A stretch of DNA of 64,000 nucleotides from Pseudomonas tensinigenes (GTDB lineage: Bacteria; Pseudomonadota; Gammaproteobacteria; Pseudomonadales; Pseudomonadaceae): contig NZ_CP077089.1 in assembly GCF_014268445.2 (NCBI RefSeq), positions 2,163,501 through 2,227,500 on the forward strand, written 5' to 3'. Both the position numbers and the translations under genes were made by a program. Below the pieces are notes generated by a model. The model was not told the DNA's origin. It made no database searches and saw nothing but the letters and a program-made list of their open reading frames with translations. Positions 1 to 9,300 of the stretch are shown piece by piece. Each line of letters begins with the position of its first letter. Position 1 is the stretch's first letter.

Positions 1-196
1 CCGCGCGCTGCTTGTCGAACTGGCGCAAGGCCTTGAGCAGAAGTTGATCACTGGCGGGATCACGCCGACGATATTTGTCGACAAAGTTGCCGACGCCGGG
101 ATCCTCAGTGTTCTGTTCCCGAGCAAGACCTGGCCCACCATGGGAAGGATCACGGCATCGACCAGTATTGTTGCCCGCAGGCACCATACGGATCAT
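1..196 (-). CDS. Unidentified protein, 5' end only (runs off window start)
   Basis: An open frame begins with an ATG that overlaps the stop codon of the catalase-like gene (ATGA), the usual sign of translational coupling, and stays open to the edge of the window (about 65 residues). It begins MIRMVPAGNNTG and later reads DKYRRRDPASDQ. Codon use looks normal for the region in this frame. No signal peptide or membrane segment is visible in the part present. I do not recognise the family. Its position suggests it is the third gene of the cytochrome/catalase operon. A second frame on the same strand is also open, so the coding frame rests mainly on the overlapping start. Confidence 0.5.
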   Translation of the reverse strand, partial: MIRMVPAGNNTGRCRDPSHGGPGLAREQNTEDPGVGNFVDKYRRRDPASDQLLLKALRQFDKQRA

Positions 197-1356
197 TCGC
201 TGTTGCGTTGATGGCGATAGTCGCTAATTGCCTCGTACACCGCTTTGCGCAGCCGGTTGATGCCGCCGATCGGGCGATGTGCCTCAACGCCAAACCAAGG
301 ATTGAACGACAGGTTGTCGCATTGCAGATTCAGCGCCGGATCATCGAAATCCTGCGGCGGCAGCGTGATTCGCGCTACGGTTTCGAAAGGCGCATCCTGC
401 TCGCGCCATTCGATGCTGGTGTCTTCGATCGGCATGTATTTATTGGCATCCTGGCGCTGGATTTGCAGCATAAAACAGGCCGGTACCCGATCCGTCGACA
501 ACTGCTGACTCAGCGCGCTGCGCAGGAAGTTCGGCAGGTCGTGGTTCTGTTTGGGCAATGTGTATGCGGGGCAATTGTCCGGATCGGGTACTACACGAAA
601 CTTTGCATTCGCGTCGCCGAATTTGTAGGGCGAAACCGAAAAGTATGTAGTCGCCGTCGGGCTGTCCGGCGGCGGCGACAATGTTGCCAGGGCAATAAAC
701 AAATGACGGATCTGCCAGCTGCGCGGGTCCCATCCGGGGAAAAACGCCATGACCTTTTTGCCTTCAGCCTGCGCTGCCACATTCTGACGATACTCGGCGA
801 CATCGCTGACAAAGAAGTTCGGATGGCTGAACATCACGAAATCCTGTTCATGCGCTGCCTGACGGTTGTCGAGCAACTGTTTTCCCGAAACGTCCAGCAG
901 TTTGATCGCCATGCCCCTGGCGTCGCGGATGCTGTCGAACTGTGGGTAGGCATTGCCATTGGACAGGCGAATCATTGCCTGCCAGGTTTTGCCTGGCTCA
1001 CTGAATACGCCCTGGCGCAGCGACTGCGCCAGTTCCGGCAGAACCTGCACCTGAGCCTTGACGCAGCCGTGCGCCTTGGCATGTGCGTCGCGCAGATACC
1101 GTGTGCTTTCGCGATGTTGATCGACGATGCGCACGGCAGTCTGAATCACGTCCTGAGTCATCGCGGCTTCGCCGGGCGGAATCTGCTCCAGCGTCGAAAC
1201 CGGGCCGCGGTGCTGCCAGGCAAACCATGCCGTGGCAGTGGCCCAGCCGAGGAGGCCGATGATGACCATTATCAGCAGGACTTTGCCAAGCAGACGTCCA
1301 AGCCACAACCAGACTCTGGCCAACAGCGGCAGTTCTTTCTTGAAGGCCGAGATCAT
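193..1356 (-). CDS. Membrane-anchored catalase-family haem protein
   Basis: A 387-residue protein with one N-terminal membrane segment (about residues 24-46) followed by a catalase-like fold. The family signatures visible are RDAHAKAHGC (about 89-98), in the position of the distal-histidine region of catalases, and RDARGMAIKLL (about 144-154), which matches the RGFAxKF region. It lacks the length of a full catalase (about 480 residues or more), as is usual for the SrpA-like, small catalase-related proteins. The start ATG overlaps the stop of the upstream di-haem cytochrome gene by four bases, so the two are co-translated. Inference: a membrane-bound haem enzyme facing the periplasm, working with the cytochrome in peroxide or lipid-peroxide metabolism; no substrate can be read from the sequence. 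Confidence 0.8.
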   Translation of the reverse strand: MISAFKKELPLLARVWLWLGRLLGKVLLIMVIIGLLGWATATAWFAWQHRGPVSTLEQIPPGEAAMTQDVIQTAVRIVDQHRESTRYLRDAHAKAHGCVKAQVQVLPELAQSLRQGVFSEPGKTWQAMIRLSNGNAYPQFDSIRDARGMAIKLLDVSGKQLLDNRQAAHEQDFVMFSHPNFFVSDVAEYRQNVAAQAEGKKVMAFFPGWDPRSWQIRHLFIALATLSPPPDSPTATTYFSVSPYKFGDANAKFRVVPDPDNCPAYTLPKQNHDLPNFLRSALSQQLSTDRVPACFMLQIQRQDANKYMPIEDTSIEWREQDAPFETVARITLPPQDFDDPALNLQCDNLSFNPWFGVEAHRPIGGINRLRKAVYEAISDYRHQRNSE

Positions 1357-3170
1357 GGCAGTTGCGCCTCCAGTGGGCCGCCGAGGACTTTCAGGTATTC
1401 AAGCAGCGCCCAGCGTTCTTCAGGCAGCAGCAGCCGGCCAATCACACCGTTGCCGCGCTCGCCAGCGCGGAATTCATGGCCACTGTTGTGGTTACCAATG
1501 ATGCGCGTGTCGAACAGGAAGCCATTGGTGAAGGCTTCGGTGCGATAACCCAGATGTCGCGGATCGTATTCAAATGTGCCTTTGAAAAAGGTCGTGGCGC
1601 GCTCATCTTGCGGCGACAGCAACTGATAAAGGCTCGGCACCGAGCCGTTGTGCAGAAATGGCGCAGTAGCCCAGACACCGGCTAGCGGCCGGGCCTTGTA
1701 GGCGACTTTTTCGCGCACGCCGATTGGCAGGCCGAAGCCGTCCAGCCGGGGCTTTTCCTGTGGTGTGACGTTGGCGTCGCGGTAGGCGCGGTCTTCGACG
1801 AAGGCAGTGACGTAAGCCAGGCCTTTGGCCACTGACAACTGGCTCAGATCCAGAGGTTCCTTGGGTGTCGGGTGCAGTTTGACGTCCAGGGTTTCGAGTT
1901 CCTTCAGGTCCCATTGCAGGGCGGTCAGGTCGAAACGGTGGGTGGCGATATTGTTGGCGGCGGTCGGGTCGGTGCCGATGACATCGACCGGCAGCATGTG
2001 CAAATGCTGCACCCAGCGCTGACCTTCCTGCGTCTGGCGCGGTACGTGACAACCGGCGCAATTCTCGGCAAACAGCGTGCGCCCCTTGGCTGCCATTGGT
2101 TTGTCGATGGCGCCAAGCAGCTCCTCTGGCCAAGTGGGCGGCTTGAGCTCTTGCAGGGTTTCTTCGATCTTGTGCAAATCACGCACGCGCACGCTGGAGG
2201 CATAGCGTGCAGTGCCTTGCAGCGGCTGGCCGTTGCCATCGAAAAAATTCAGGGTGGTGCCGACGCCTAACGCTTCGCCGATGTTGCGCGCCATCGGCTG
2301 CTGCGCCGAGCCGTTCCACTGCACCCAATCGAACGTCCACATGTCCCAGAGCTGCGGGTAATCCACAGGGGCATTGGCCACGCGGTAGTTGGCGGGGGAA
2401 ATTGCATCGCCAAATGTCGCGTTGGCAATACGTCCAAAGGCGTCGGCGCGGCCGGGACCTTCTTCGGTCGGGTAGAGGCCGCGATGGGTATCGTTCCAGG
2501 CGACTTTAAGGAATGTGTTCAGTGAAGTTTTGAAGTCTTTGCGCAATTGCTCGTGGCGCGCGTCGTATTCTTCGCCCAGCACGGTTCTGGCAAAGCGTTC
2601 GAATTTCCATGGGTTGTAGTAAGTCGCGGTCAGACTTGCCACCAGAGCCTGTCCGAAACTTCCGCCGCGCAAAGTAGGCACACTGGAAGGCAACACATGT
2701 TGCGCGGTACCGCCGTCGATCCGTACGGCCTGGCCTTTGAAACGCAATTCGCCGGTGTGGCAAGCGGCGCAAGTGATGTCCAGATATTGCTCGGAGCTGC
2801 CGGGATTCTGGTGCCGGGCAAAACCGACGGGGAGGTTACCCGGATTGTTCGCGGTGGCTTTCTGCTGCGGATCAATCAGAAAACCGAAGCGCGCGAGGTA
2901 ATCGGGCGAGGCGAAACGTTGCGCCGAGAAGGGCAGTTCCAACGCCTGGAACCACTCATAGCGCAGGCCTTTGACCTGCGTACCCTGAGGCGTGAAATAG
3001 TAGGTTTGCCGGTCTTCGTCACTCCACTGATCGAGGTAATGCACCTGCTCGGCGGGGATATAGAAAGGCAATTTCGGATTGGCGACGTAATACAGCACCA
3101 CTGCGATCACGAGTCCCAGCAGCACGACGATCAGGGTCAGCACACGGAATAAAAGGCGCAAGATAAACAT
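1353..3170 (-). CDS. Membrane-anchored di-haem c-type cytochrome (cytochrome c peroxidase-like)
   Basis: A 605-residue protein with an N-terminal membrane anchor (about residues 4-28) and two CxxCH haem c attachment motifs: CAACH near residue 134 and CAGCH near residue 370. Length and spacing fit the large 'di-haem cytochrome c peroxidase-like' family rather than the classical 330-residue CcpA. The body must be periplasmic for haem c ligation. It is the first gene of a minus-strand operon with the catalase-like gene (four-base overlap). The start was chosen at the ATG preceded by AAGG. Known of family: electron transfer to peroxide or oxidation of small organic substrates. Inference: it delivers electrons to the partner haem protein. 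Confidence 0.82.
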   Translation of the reverse strand: MFILRLLFRVLTLIVVLLGLVIAVVLYYVANPKLPFYIPAEQVHYLDQWSDEDRQTYYFTPQGTQVKGLRYEWFQALELPFSAQRFASPDYLARFGFLIDPQQKATANNPGNLPVGFARHQNPGSSEQYLDITCAACHTGELRFKGQAVRIDGGTAQHVLPSSVPTLRGGSFGQALVASLTATYYNPWKFERFARTVLGEEYDARHEQLRKDFKTSLNTFLKVAWNDTHRGLYPTEEGPGRADAFGRIANATFGDAISPANYRVANAPVDYPQLWDMWTFDWVQWNGSAQQPMARNIGEALGVGTTLNFFDGNGQPLQGTARYASSVRVRDLHKIEETLQELKPPTWPEELLGAIDKPMAAKGRTLFAENCAGCHVPRQTQEGQRWVQHLHMLPVDVIGTDPTAANNIATHRFDLTALQWDLKELETLDVKLHPTPKEPLDLSQLSVAKGLAYVTAFVEDRAYRDANVTPQEKPRLDGFGLPIGVREKVAYKARPLAGVWATAPFLHNGSVPSLYQLLSPQDERATTFFKGTFEYDPRHLGYRTEAFTNGFLFDTRIIGNHNSGHEFRAGERGNGVIGRLLLPEERWALLEYLKVLGGPLEAQLP

Positions 3171-3430
3171 CCTTGTCGAATTGTTCCGCTGTTATGCCTG
3201 AGCCTGCACTATGCGGCAAGTGGCCATTACGCCAGATGATGCAGGAAGAAACGACGCTGATTGTCGGGACAAGATGACAGAAGCTTCATCGTCGCTTCGC
3301 GCCAATGCGTTTTAATCCCTGAACTTATCGGAAGTTTCCTGCTCTCATGCCGGTAGCCATTGGTCGTGGCGGCCTGATAAGCTCGCGGCTTTACTCGATT
3401 GCCCTTTCGGCGCATGAACAAGGAAATAGC
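3171..3430. promoter_or_regulatory. Divergent intergenic region between di-haem cytochrome and FKBP genes
   Basis: About 260 bases between two genes that diverge, so it must hold a promoter for each. I see no convincing -35/-10 pair or palindrome. AGGAA lies six bases before the FKBP start ATG at 3431 and decides that start over an upstream in-frame ATG at 3347, whose product would bury the lipoprotein signal. Confidence 0.5.
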
Positions 3431-4147
3431 ATGAAACAGCATCGGTTGGCGGCGGCGGTTGCCCTGGTTAGCCTGGTCCTCGCGGGTTGTGATTCGCAGA
3501 CCAGCGTAGAGCTGAAAACCCCGGCGCAAAAAGCTTCCTACGGTATCGGCCTGAACATGGGCAAGAGCCTGGCTCAGGAAGGCATGGATGATCTGGACTC
3601 CAAAGCGGTAGCCCAGGGCATCGAAGATGCCGTTGGCAAGAAAGAACAGAAGCTGAAAGATGAAGAACTGGTCGAAGCCTTCGCTGCACTGCAAAAGCGT
3701 GCTGAAGAGCGCATGGCCAAGATGAGCGAAGAGTCGGCAGCCGCCGGCAAGAAATTCCTCGAAGAAAACGGCAAGAAAGCCGGTGTGACTACCACCGCTT
3801 CGGGTCTGCAGTACGAAGTGGTCAAGAAAGCCGACGGCCCACAGCCTAAGCCGACTGACGTAGTGACTGTTCACTACACCGGCAAGCTGACCAACGGCAC
3901 CGTATTCGACAGCTCCGTCGAGCGCGGCAGCCCGATCGATCTGCCGGTAAGCGGCGTGATCCCGGGTTGGGTTGAAGGTCTGCAACTGATGCACGTTGGC
4001 GAGAAGTACAAACTGTACATCCCTAGCGATCTGGCTTACGGCGCTCAGTCGCCAAGCCCGGCAATCCCGGCCAATTCGGTTCTGGTCTTCGACCTTGAAC
4101 TGCTGGCCATCAAGGATCCAGCCAAAGAAGCTGCTGCTGCCAAGTAA
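3431..4147 (+). CDS. FKBP-type peptidyl-prolyl cis-trans isomerase, lipoprotein (Mip/FkpA-like)
   Basis: A 238-residue protein. The N-terminus MKQHRLAAAVALVSLVLAGC is a lipoprotein signal with lipobox LAGC, so the mature protein is acylated and sits in the envelope. Residues about 30-115 form the helical N-terminal domain (KASYGIGLNMGKSL, then a charged linker helix) typical of the dimerisation domain of FKBP-type Mip/FkpA/FklB proteins. Residues about 130-230 are the FKBP catalytic domain (VHYTGKLTNGTVFDSS, VIPGWVEGLQLM, IPSDLAYG). Known role: folding of periplasmic and outer-membrane proteins by proline isomerisation. It stands alone, followed by a strong hairpin. Confidence 0.93.
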   Translation: MKQHRLAAAVALVSLVLAGCDSQTSVELKTPAQKASYGIGLNMGKSLAQEGMDDLDSKAVAQGIEDAVGKKEQKLKDEELVEAFAALQKRAEERMAKMSEESAAAGKKFLEENGKKAGVTTTASGLQYEVVKKADGPQPKPTDVVTVHYTGKLTNGTVFDSSVERGSPIDLPVSGVIPGWVEGLQLMHVGEKYKLYIPSDLAYGAQSPSPAIPANSVLVFDLELLAIKDPAKEAAAAK

Positions 4148-4163
4148 TTGGTAAAGGCTTCAA

Positions 4164-4195
4164 CAACAACGCCTCGCTTATGCGGGGCGTTGTTG
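4164..4195 (+). terminator. Hairpin after the FKBP gene
   Basis: A near-perfect 14-bp stem (CAACAACGCC pairing with GGCGTTGTTG, extended by TCGC/GCGG) with a TTAT loop, 17 bases after the stop codon. There is no clean T-run after it, so it may work as an intrinsic terminator with reduced efficiency or as an mRNA 3' stabiliser. Confidence 0.65.
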
Positions 4196-4441
4196 CATCT
4201 GGAGTCTGGCAAGGGTAAACAGAGCGAACCGATGCCGGTCGCGAGAGTCATAGCCATTGAGGCTGCCCGCGCTAGCCGCCCTGAGCAGCCAAGTCAATGA
4301 AATATTGGGGTTTTTTATGTGAGTAAAAAACGCCCGATCTGAGCGCAGCCCTTATGAAACGGGGCTTTCAGCGCTGAAATGCAGCTCTGTTCACAAGGTT
4401 ATCCACAATTTGTGTGGATAACATTTCAACGGGAGGAATAG
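4196..4441. other. Intergenic region before the DUF1232 gene
   Basis: About 250 bases with no coding frame I can support. It contains an A/T-rich stretch (GGGGTTTTTTATGTG then GTAAAAAACGCCC near 4308-4335) and ends with a good ribosome site, GGGAGGAATAG, just before the ATG at 4442. Confidence 0.4.
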
Positions 4442-4897
4442 ATGAAAGCTCCGTGGAATTTCGCTCGATTCCTGCCCCTGGCCGGTCGCCTGCTGGCACG
4501 CGGCCGCTTGCCGACCTTATTGTTTGCGGTCGCCAGCAAAGGCGCCGCGCAAGGCAATCGCCTCGGTAAACTCAAGGACGACTTACGTTTACTCCAGGCG
4601 TTGTGCCTGGCCTATTGGCGCGGCGAGTATCGGGCCATCAGTGGCAAAGCATTGATTTCGGTCGTGGCGGGGTTGATGTACTTCCTCAGTCCGGTCGATG
4701 CGATTCCGGATTTCATTCCGGTGTTCGGCATGCTCGACGACATTGCCGTTCTCGCCTGGCTGATGAAAACCCTCGACGATGAACTCAATGCTTTTCGTCT
4801 TTGGCGCAACCGTCAGCAGCCGGAAAAACTCGCCGTCGTCGAACGCCTGCCGGATACACCCGAACAACTGCAACTTCAGGGGCCGAAAAAAACCTGA
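4442..4897 (+). CDS. DUF1232 (YkvA-type) small membrane-associated protein
   Basis: A 151-residue protein. The middle (about residues 65-115) carries the DUF1232 signature: a hydrophobic helix ending YFLSPVDAIPDFIPVFGMLDD followed by a second helix (AVLAWLMKTLDDEL). The family is widespread and its biochemical role is not established; members are short proteins associated with the inner membrane. The start is well set by GGGAGGAATAG. It is followed by about 110 bases before the next gene, so it is probably monocistronic. Confidence 0.85.
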   Translation: MKAPWNFARFLPLAGRLLARGRLPTLLFAVASKGAAQGNRLGKLKDDLRLLQALCLAYWRGEYRAISGKALISVVAGLMYFLSPVDAIPDFIPVFGMLDDIAVLAWLMKTLDDELNAFRLWRNRQQPEKLAVVERLPDTPEQLQLQGPKKT

Positions 4898-5009
4898 TTA
4901 TCAATACCCTCGTACAGATAGATACCCCCCGCGACCTTGGCCGCTGTTAGGATTACACTTCTAGGGAAAAGTGCCGACTCGCTAAGTGTTGTTGTCCTAC
5001 GGGGTAGTC

Positions 5010-5351
5010 ATGGATATTCAGATAATTGCACGCGATGGCGAACCCGAATACGCGGTTCTGCCGTGGGCTCAGTATCAGGCTCTACTAAAAGCAGCAGGCA
5101 TCAACGAAACACCGTCGCGTCCGGCAGTCACGCCGCTCGCGGCCACACCAGACCCGATTCTTCCAGGCCTGGATCAACTACGCAGTTTGCGCGAAGGGAA
5201 GGGCATCGCCATTGAGGCGCTGGCCCGCACGGTAGGCATCAGCCCGTCTTATCTGGCCATGATCGAAAGTGGCGAGCGTCAGCCTGACGCCGCGATTCGC
5301 CGCAGCCTGGCCTGGGAATTGACGGTGCCAGGGTGGAGGGATGAATCGTGA
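5010..5351 (+). CDS. Small XRE-type helix-turn-helix regulator
   Basis: A 113-residue protein starting MDIQIIARDGEPEYAV. The C-terminal half is an XRE/Cro helix-turn-helix (LRSLREGKGIAIEALARTVG, then SPSYLAMIESGERQPD), with the IESG.R.P signature of the recognition and following helix. The first 60 residues resemble the N-terminus of antitoxin-like regulators (a short beta strand plus a YQALLKAAG helix). The first gene of a three-gene operon whose stops and starts overlap. I chose the ATG at 5010 because the longer version adds a non-conserved leader. A toxin partner is not evident next to it, so a stand-alone regulator is as likely as an antitoxin. Confidence 0.75.
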   Translation: MDIQIIARDGEPEYAVLPWAQYQALLKAAGINETPSRPAVTPLAATPDPILPGLDQLRSLREGKGIAIEALARTVGISPSYLAMIESGERQPDAAIRRSLAWELTVPGWRDES

Positions 5352-5719
5352 GCGTACGCATCAGTCGTCAACATTGGGACGGATTGCTCGGAGAACTGGA
5401 TCAGGCGCGCCGCCAGCGTCATCTTCTGACTTATCGGGCCTTGCTTGAGCGGTTGCAATTGCCGACACCGGCCATGCAAACCTTGACTGCCGCGCTTGAG
5501 CATCTGGCCGCGCTGGATGCCAAGGCCGAACAACCGTTGCGCAGTTCACTGGTGATCAGCCAAGGCGCGAGTCGCCTGCCACGCACCGGTTTCTTTGAAT
5601 GTGTTGAACGTCTGGGACGTTTTTCAGGGCCGTCGGATGGTGTTGCTGCGGCCTCTTGGCATGCCTCGGAAGTTGTCCGCGTTTTTGAATACGAGTACCC
5701 GGAATCGGCGGAGGCCTGA
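5348..5719 (+). CDS. Hypothetical protein of a three-gene operon
   Basis: A 123-residue soluble protein with a GTG start (GTGAGCGTACGC) that overlaps the stop of the HTH gene. The first 70 residues are helical and charged (WDGLLGELDQARRQR, then YRALLERLQLP); the remainder has no motif I recognise. The stop TGA is immediately followed by the start of the Sel1-like gene. Co-translation with an HTH regulator and a Sel1 protein is the only functional hint. It has no signal peptide. I do not assign a function. Confidence 0.7.
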   Translation: MSVRISRQHWDGLLGELDQARRQRHLLTYRALLERLQLPTPAMQTLTAALEHLAALDAKAEQPLRSSLVISQGASRLPRTGFFECVERLGRFSGPSDGVAAASWHASEVVRVFEYEYPESAEA

Positions 5720-6127
5720 GTGTTTTTACGACTCAAGGCGCGGGCCAGTTACTGGCTGGCCCGCAGGCTGTTTCACTGGTCATGGTTTGTTCACCAACCG
5801 CGTGGCTGGCGCTGGCTCGAAGGGCAGTTTGCGCGCATGGCCAGCCTCGGCGATGTCGATGCGCAAAGCTTCTATGGGCACATCCTGACCTTTCGTGGTG
5901 TCGGCCTGGGTGCACGTGAAGAAGGTGTGCGCCTGTTGCGGCTGGCGGCACTTGCTGGTGATGGCAAAGCGGCTTACCAGGTCGGTGTGATCAGCCTGGC
6001 GGGAACACCGAGCAAGTCGCCGGATCCTGTCGAAGCCGCACGCTGGTGGGGCATGGCCGCCAAGGCCGGGCATCCGTTGGCTGAGCTCAAATTAAAAGAG
6101 TTGAGTACTCGCGATTCAACACAGTAA
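5720..6127 (+). CDS. Sel1/TPR-like repeat protein
   Basis: A 135-residue protein with a GTG start directly after the previous stop codon. From about residue 42 it contains Sel1-like helical repeats (ASLGDVDAQSFYGHIL, then LLRLAALAGDGKAAYQVGV, then AARWWGMAAKAGHPLAELKL), recognisable by the A..G...A...L pattern and the W..KAA..GHP signature. The N-terminus is basic and aromatic. Sel1 proteins act as scaffolds for protein-protein contact; the partner is unknown. It ends the operon, followed by a strong terminator. Confidence 0.8.
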   Translation: MFLRLKARASYWLARRLFHWSWFVHQPRGWRWLEGQFARMASLGDVDAQSFYGHILTFRGVGLGAREEGVRLLRLAALAGDGKAAYQVGVISLAGTPSKSPDPVEAARWWGMAAKAGHPLAELKLKELSTRDSTQ

Positions 6128-6149
6128 ATCCATTTATGTCCGCTCAAAT

Positions 6150-6183
6150 AAACGCGGCGTGAGGTTTTCCTCTCGCCGCGTTT
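6150..6183 (+). terminator. Intrinsic terminator after the Sel1-like gene
   Basis: Stem AAACGCGGCG pairing with CGCCGCGTTT, extended by GAGG/CCTC, loop TTTT, followed by GCGTTTTT. It separates the HTH operon from the Rhs locus. Confidence 0.85.
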
Positions 6184-6319
6184 GCGTTTTTGCGCGCTTG
6201 TTTATCTATGAGCGATTTATTACAGACAAGTCCTACAGTTATCGCCTACTTGCCTGACTTCTTTCCTGATTGATCCCCCGCACAGTTCCCGCGCCTAATT
6301 TTTGCGCGAGGGAACGCTC

Positions 6320-6367
6320 ATGTTTGATCTGCTTATTCAGTCCACTTCGCACATCCGCGTGCGCTGA
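6320..6367 (+). CDS. Possible 15-codon leader ORF coupled to rhs
   Basis: ATG at 6320 preceded by GCGAGGGAACGCTC, a good ribosome site, encodes MFDLLIQSTSHIRVR and stops at TGA, which overlaps the ATG of the rhs gene (TGATG). The rhs ATG itself has no clear ribosome site, so translation of rhs may depend on this leader. The alternative is that it is the remnant of a longer upstream gene, or that rhs uses another start. Nothing supports a function for the peptide. Confidence 0.4.
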   Translation: MFDLLIQSTSHIRVR

Positions 6368-9300
6368 TGGACGCCGTCACCCGCATCGAGCAAGCACTCG
6401 ACAGCTTTCCCGCCACCCTCAGCCTTTACCGCGAGCAGCTCAAGCATTGGGCCAGTCGAGCGGCGGACGAAGTCAGCCACGCCGCAGATCTGCCGTCGCT
6501 GATGGGCATGGAGCGGGTCATTCGCTTCGGCTCCGATAGCACTGTCGTCAGCAGCACTGACAACGAATTTTTCTCCGGCGTCGTCCAGTGCCCGGAGAGC
6601 GGCCCGATGCTGATCGAAAGCAAATTCGAGTCGGTCTACGACATTCCGCTCGGCAACATCGTGGTCGATGTGATCGCCATGGACGGTGGCGCAACCACCC
6701 CCATCACCCTTGATGCGCAAGGCAAGGGCTCTTTCAAAGGAGTACCTGGAAAGTTCTATCGGGTGCTGGTGCACAGCGATGTCACTCCGGATCAGGTCGA
6801 GGATCTTTTCAAAGCCTATGACGGCCTGACCGCTGAGCTGGATGGCTGGCTGCGCAGCGAGTGGCAGGGTTTCAAGCCGCAGTGGTCGCAGTCGGTGGCG
6901 ACGGCAGCGGGCAACGGCATGCTCGCCGGGAGTTGGGCGGCGATCGAGGGGGTGTGGGACAGCATTGGTTTGCTGTCGGACATTCTCAAGGATCCCGGAG
7001 CGTTCGCCGAGCGGTTGGGTGAGGGCGCCACGCAGTTGATGGCGCTGGCAGCGACAGCCCCCGACGTCATGGAAAAGCTTCAACTTCTGGTCAGTGACGA
7101 AGCTGCACTGTGTTTGTTGCTGCGCACGGCCAGCCTTTGGCTGGAGATGCTCCCGCCCAGTGAAATCGCCGGCAAAACCGCTGAAGCGGCATCGATGATG
7201 ATGGTGCAGTTGCTTATCGATGTGCTGATCAGCCTCGTCTTGACGTTCGTCAGTGGTGGCGCAGGCATCGCTTATCTGACGCTGCGTCTGGCGGATCGCG
7301 CCGTTCAGTTGCTGTCGGCGGTGAAGCGTTTGGTGCAGGCGATGTTCGGCATCGTCGAGGGTTTCATCAAATACGTCGATCAATACAAAAGCGTTGCCGC
7401 CCGAGGCATCGCCGCCGGGGTGAAAAAGGGCCGGATGCAATTGCGCTGGAATGCGCAGCGCAACACCTTGTTGAAGAAAGACGAGCCTCACGACGACTCG
7501 CCGGATCAGGCGAAAAATCCCAACGGTGACAGCGCCGATTGCGTGCCCTTCACCTGCACCAATGGCTGCCCGGTGTCGATGGTCACCGGTGAAGAACTGC
7601 TGACCCTGAGCGATGCGGTGCTCGATGGGGTGTTGCCGTTTGAGTTCACGCGGTTGTATCGCAGCAGCGCCGCCGAGATCGATATCGGGCTGGGGTTTGG
7701 CTGGAGCCATTCGCTGGCGCATCGGCTGGAGTTTGAGAATGACTTTGTTGTCTGGGTCGATCACGAAAACCGGCGTACGCGTTTTCCGTTGCCGAGCGTT
7801 GAACGACCGGCGATTCACAACAGCCTGTCGCGGGCGGCGATTTTCCTTGGCGATGAACCGGAAGAACTGATCCTCGCGCTGGCCGGGGAAACGGCGCGGT
7901 TTTATCACTTTCGCACGGGACGGCTGACAGCGATCAGCGATGCCTATGGCAATCGTCTGACGGTGCAGCGCGATCGCTCTGACCGGGTGCAGCGACTGGA
8001 CAACGGCGCCGGGCGTTCGCTGTTGTTGCGCTATGACCGGGCGCAGTTGCTGGGTGTTGATTATCAGGTGTTTCGCGAGGGTGCCTGGAGTACCGAACAG
8101 GCGCTGGTCAGTTACCGCTACGACGCTTATCAACACCTGATCGAGGCCAGCAACGCCGTCGGTGACAGCGAGCGTTACGACTACGACGACGCCCACGTGA
8201 TCCTGCAGCGGCAACTGGCTGGCGGGGCGAGTTTCTTTTGGGAGTGGGAGCGGTCGGGGAAAGCTGCCCGTTGCGTGCGCCACTGGGCGTCGTTTTCGCA
8301 GATGGACACCCGTTATGTCTGGAATGACGACGGCAGTGTCGCGGTGCATTACGTCGATGGCACTGAAGAGGTTTACGTCCACGACGAGCGTGCGCGGCTG
8401 GTGCGCAAGGTCGAGGCCGACGGGGGCGAGCAGCTCAAGGCCTATGACTCCTCGGGCCGCTTGATCGCCGAGCAGGATGCGTTAGGCGCGGTCACCGAAT
8501 ACCGCTACGACGAGCTCGGACGGCTGATCGCGCTGATTCCGCCGGACGAGGCACCCACGTCCTACGAGTATCGCAACGGTTTCCTGTACCGGCGTTCGCG
8601 CGGTGAGGCGGTGTGGATCTACCGGCGCAATGCCGAAGGCGATGTCACCGAAGCGGTCGACCCCGACGGTCAGGTCACCCATTACTACTACGACACCCGG
8701 GGTCAGTTGCTGTCGATCCGCTACCCGGACAGCAGCCGCCATCGGCTGGTCTGGAATGTCCTCGGCCAGTTGACCGAAGAAACCCTGCCCGACGGTGGCG
8801 TACGGCGTTTTTCCTACGATGCACTGGGGCGGCGGACCACAACTGCCGACGAACACGGTGCAGTCACCCGTCAGCACTGGGACGCCGCAGGCCGACTGGC
8901 CCAGACGACTTTTCCTACCGGCAGCACCCGCGCCTACAGCTACGGCGCCTACGGTCAGGTCACCGCCGAGCGTGATGAACTGGGGCGCATCACCCGCTAC
9001 GAATACGACGATGATCTGCACCTGGTCTCGCGGCGGATCAACCCCGACGGCACGAGGGTGCAGTACCGCTACGACCATGCGCAACTGCTGCTCACCGAGA
9101 TCGAAAACGAGTCCGGGGAAAAGTACCGGCTGGACTACACGCCGACCGGGCTGATCCGTCAGGAAAGCGGTTTTGACGGCCGCCGCACGGCGTACGCCTA
9201 CGACCTCAACGGCCATCTGCTGGAGAAGACCGAGTTCGGGGATGACGGCTCTTGTTTGCTCACCGCTTATGAGCGCGATGCTGCCGGGCGTCTTCTGGCC

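Noticed and set aside
208..1548. Long plus-strand frame across the catalase-like and cytochrome genes
   Set aside because: It is a shadow of two well-supported minus-strand genes; its product is low-complexity with no motif.
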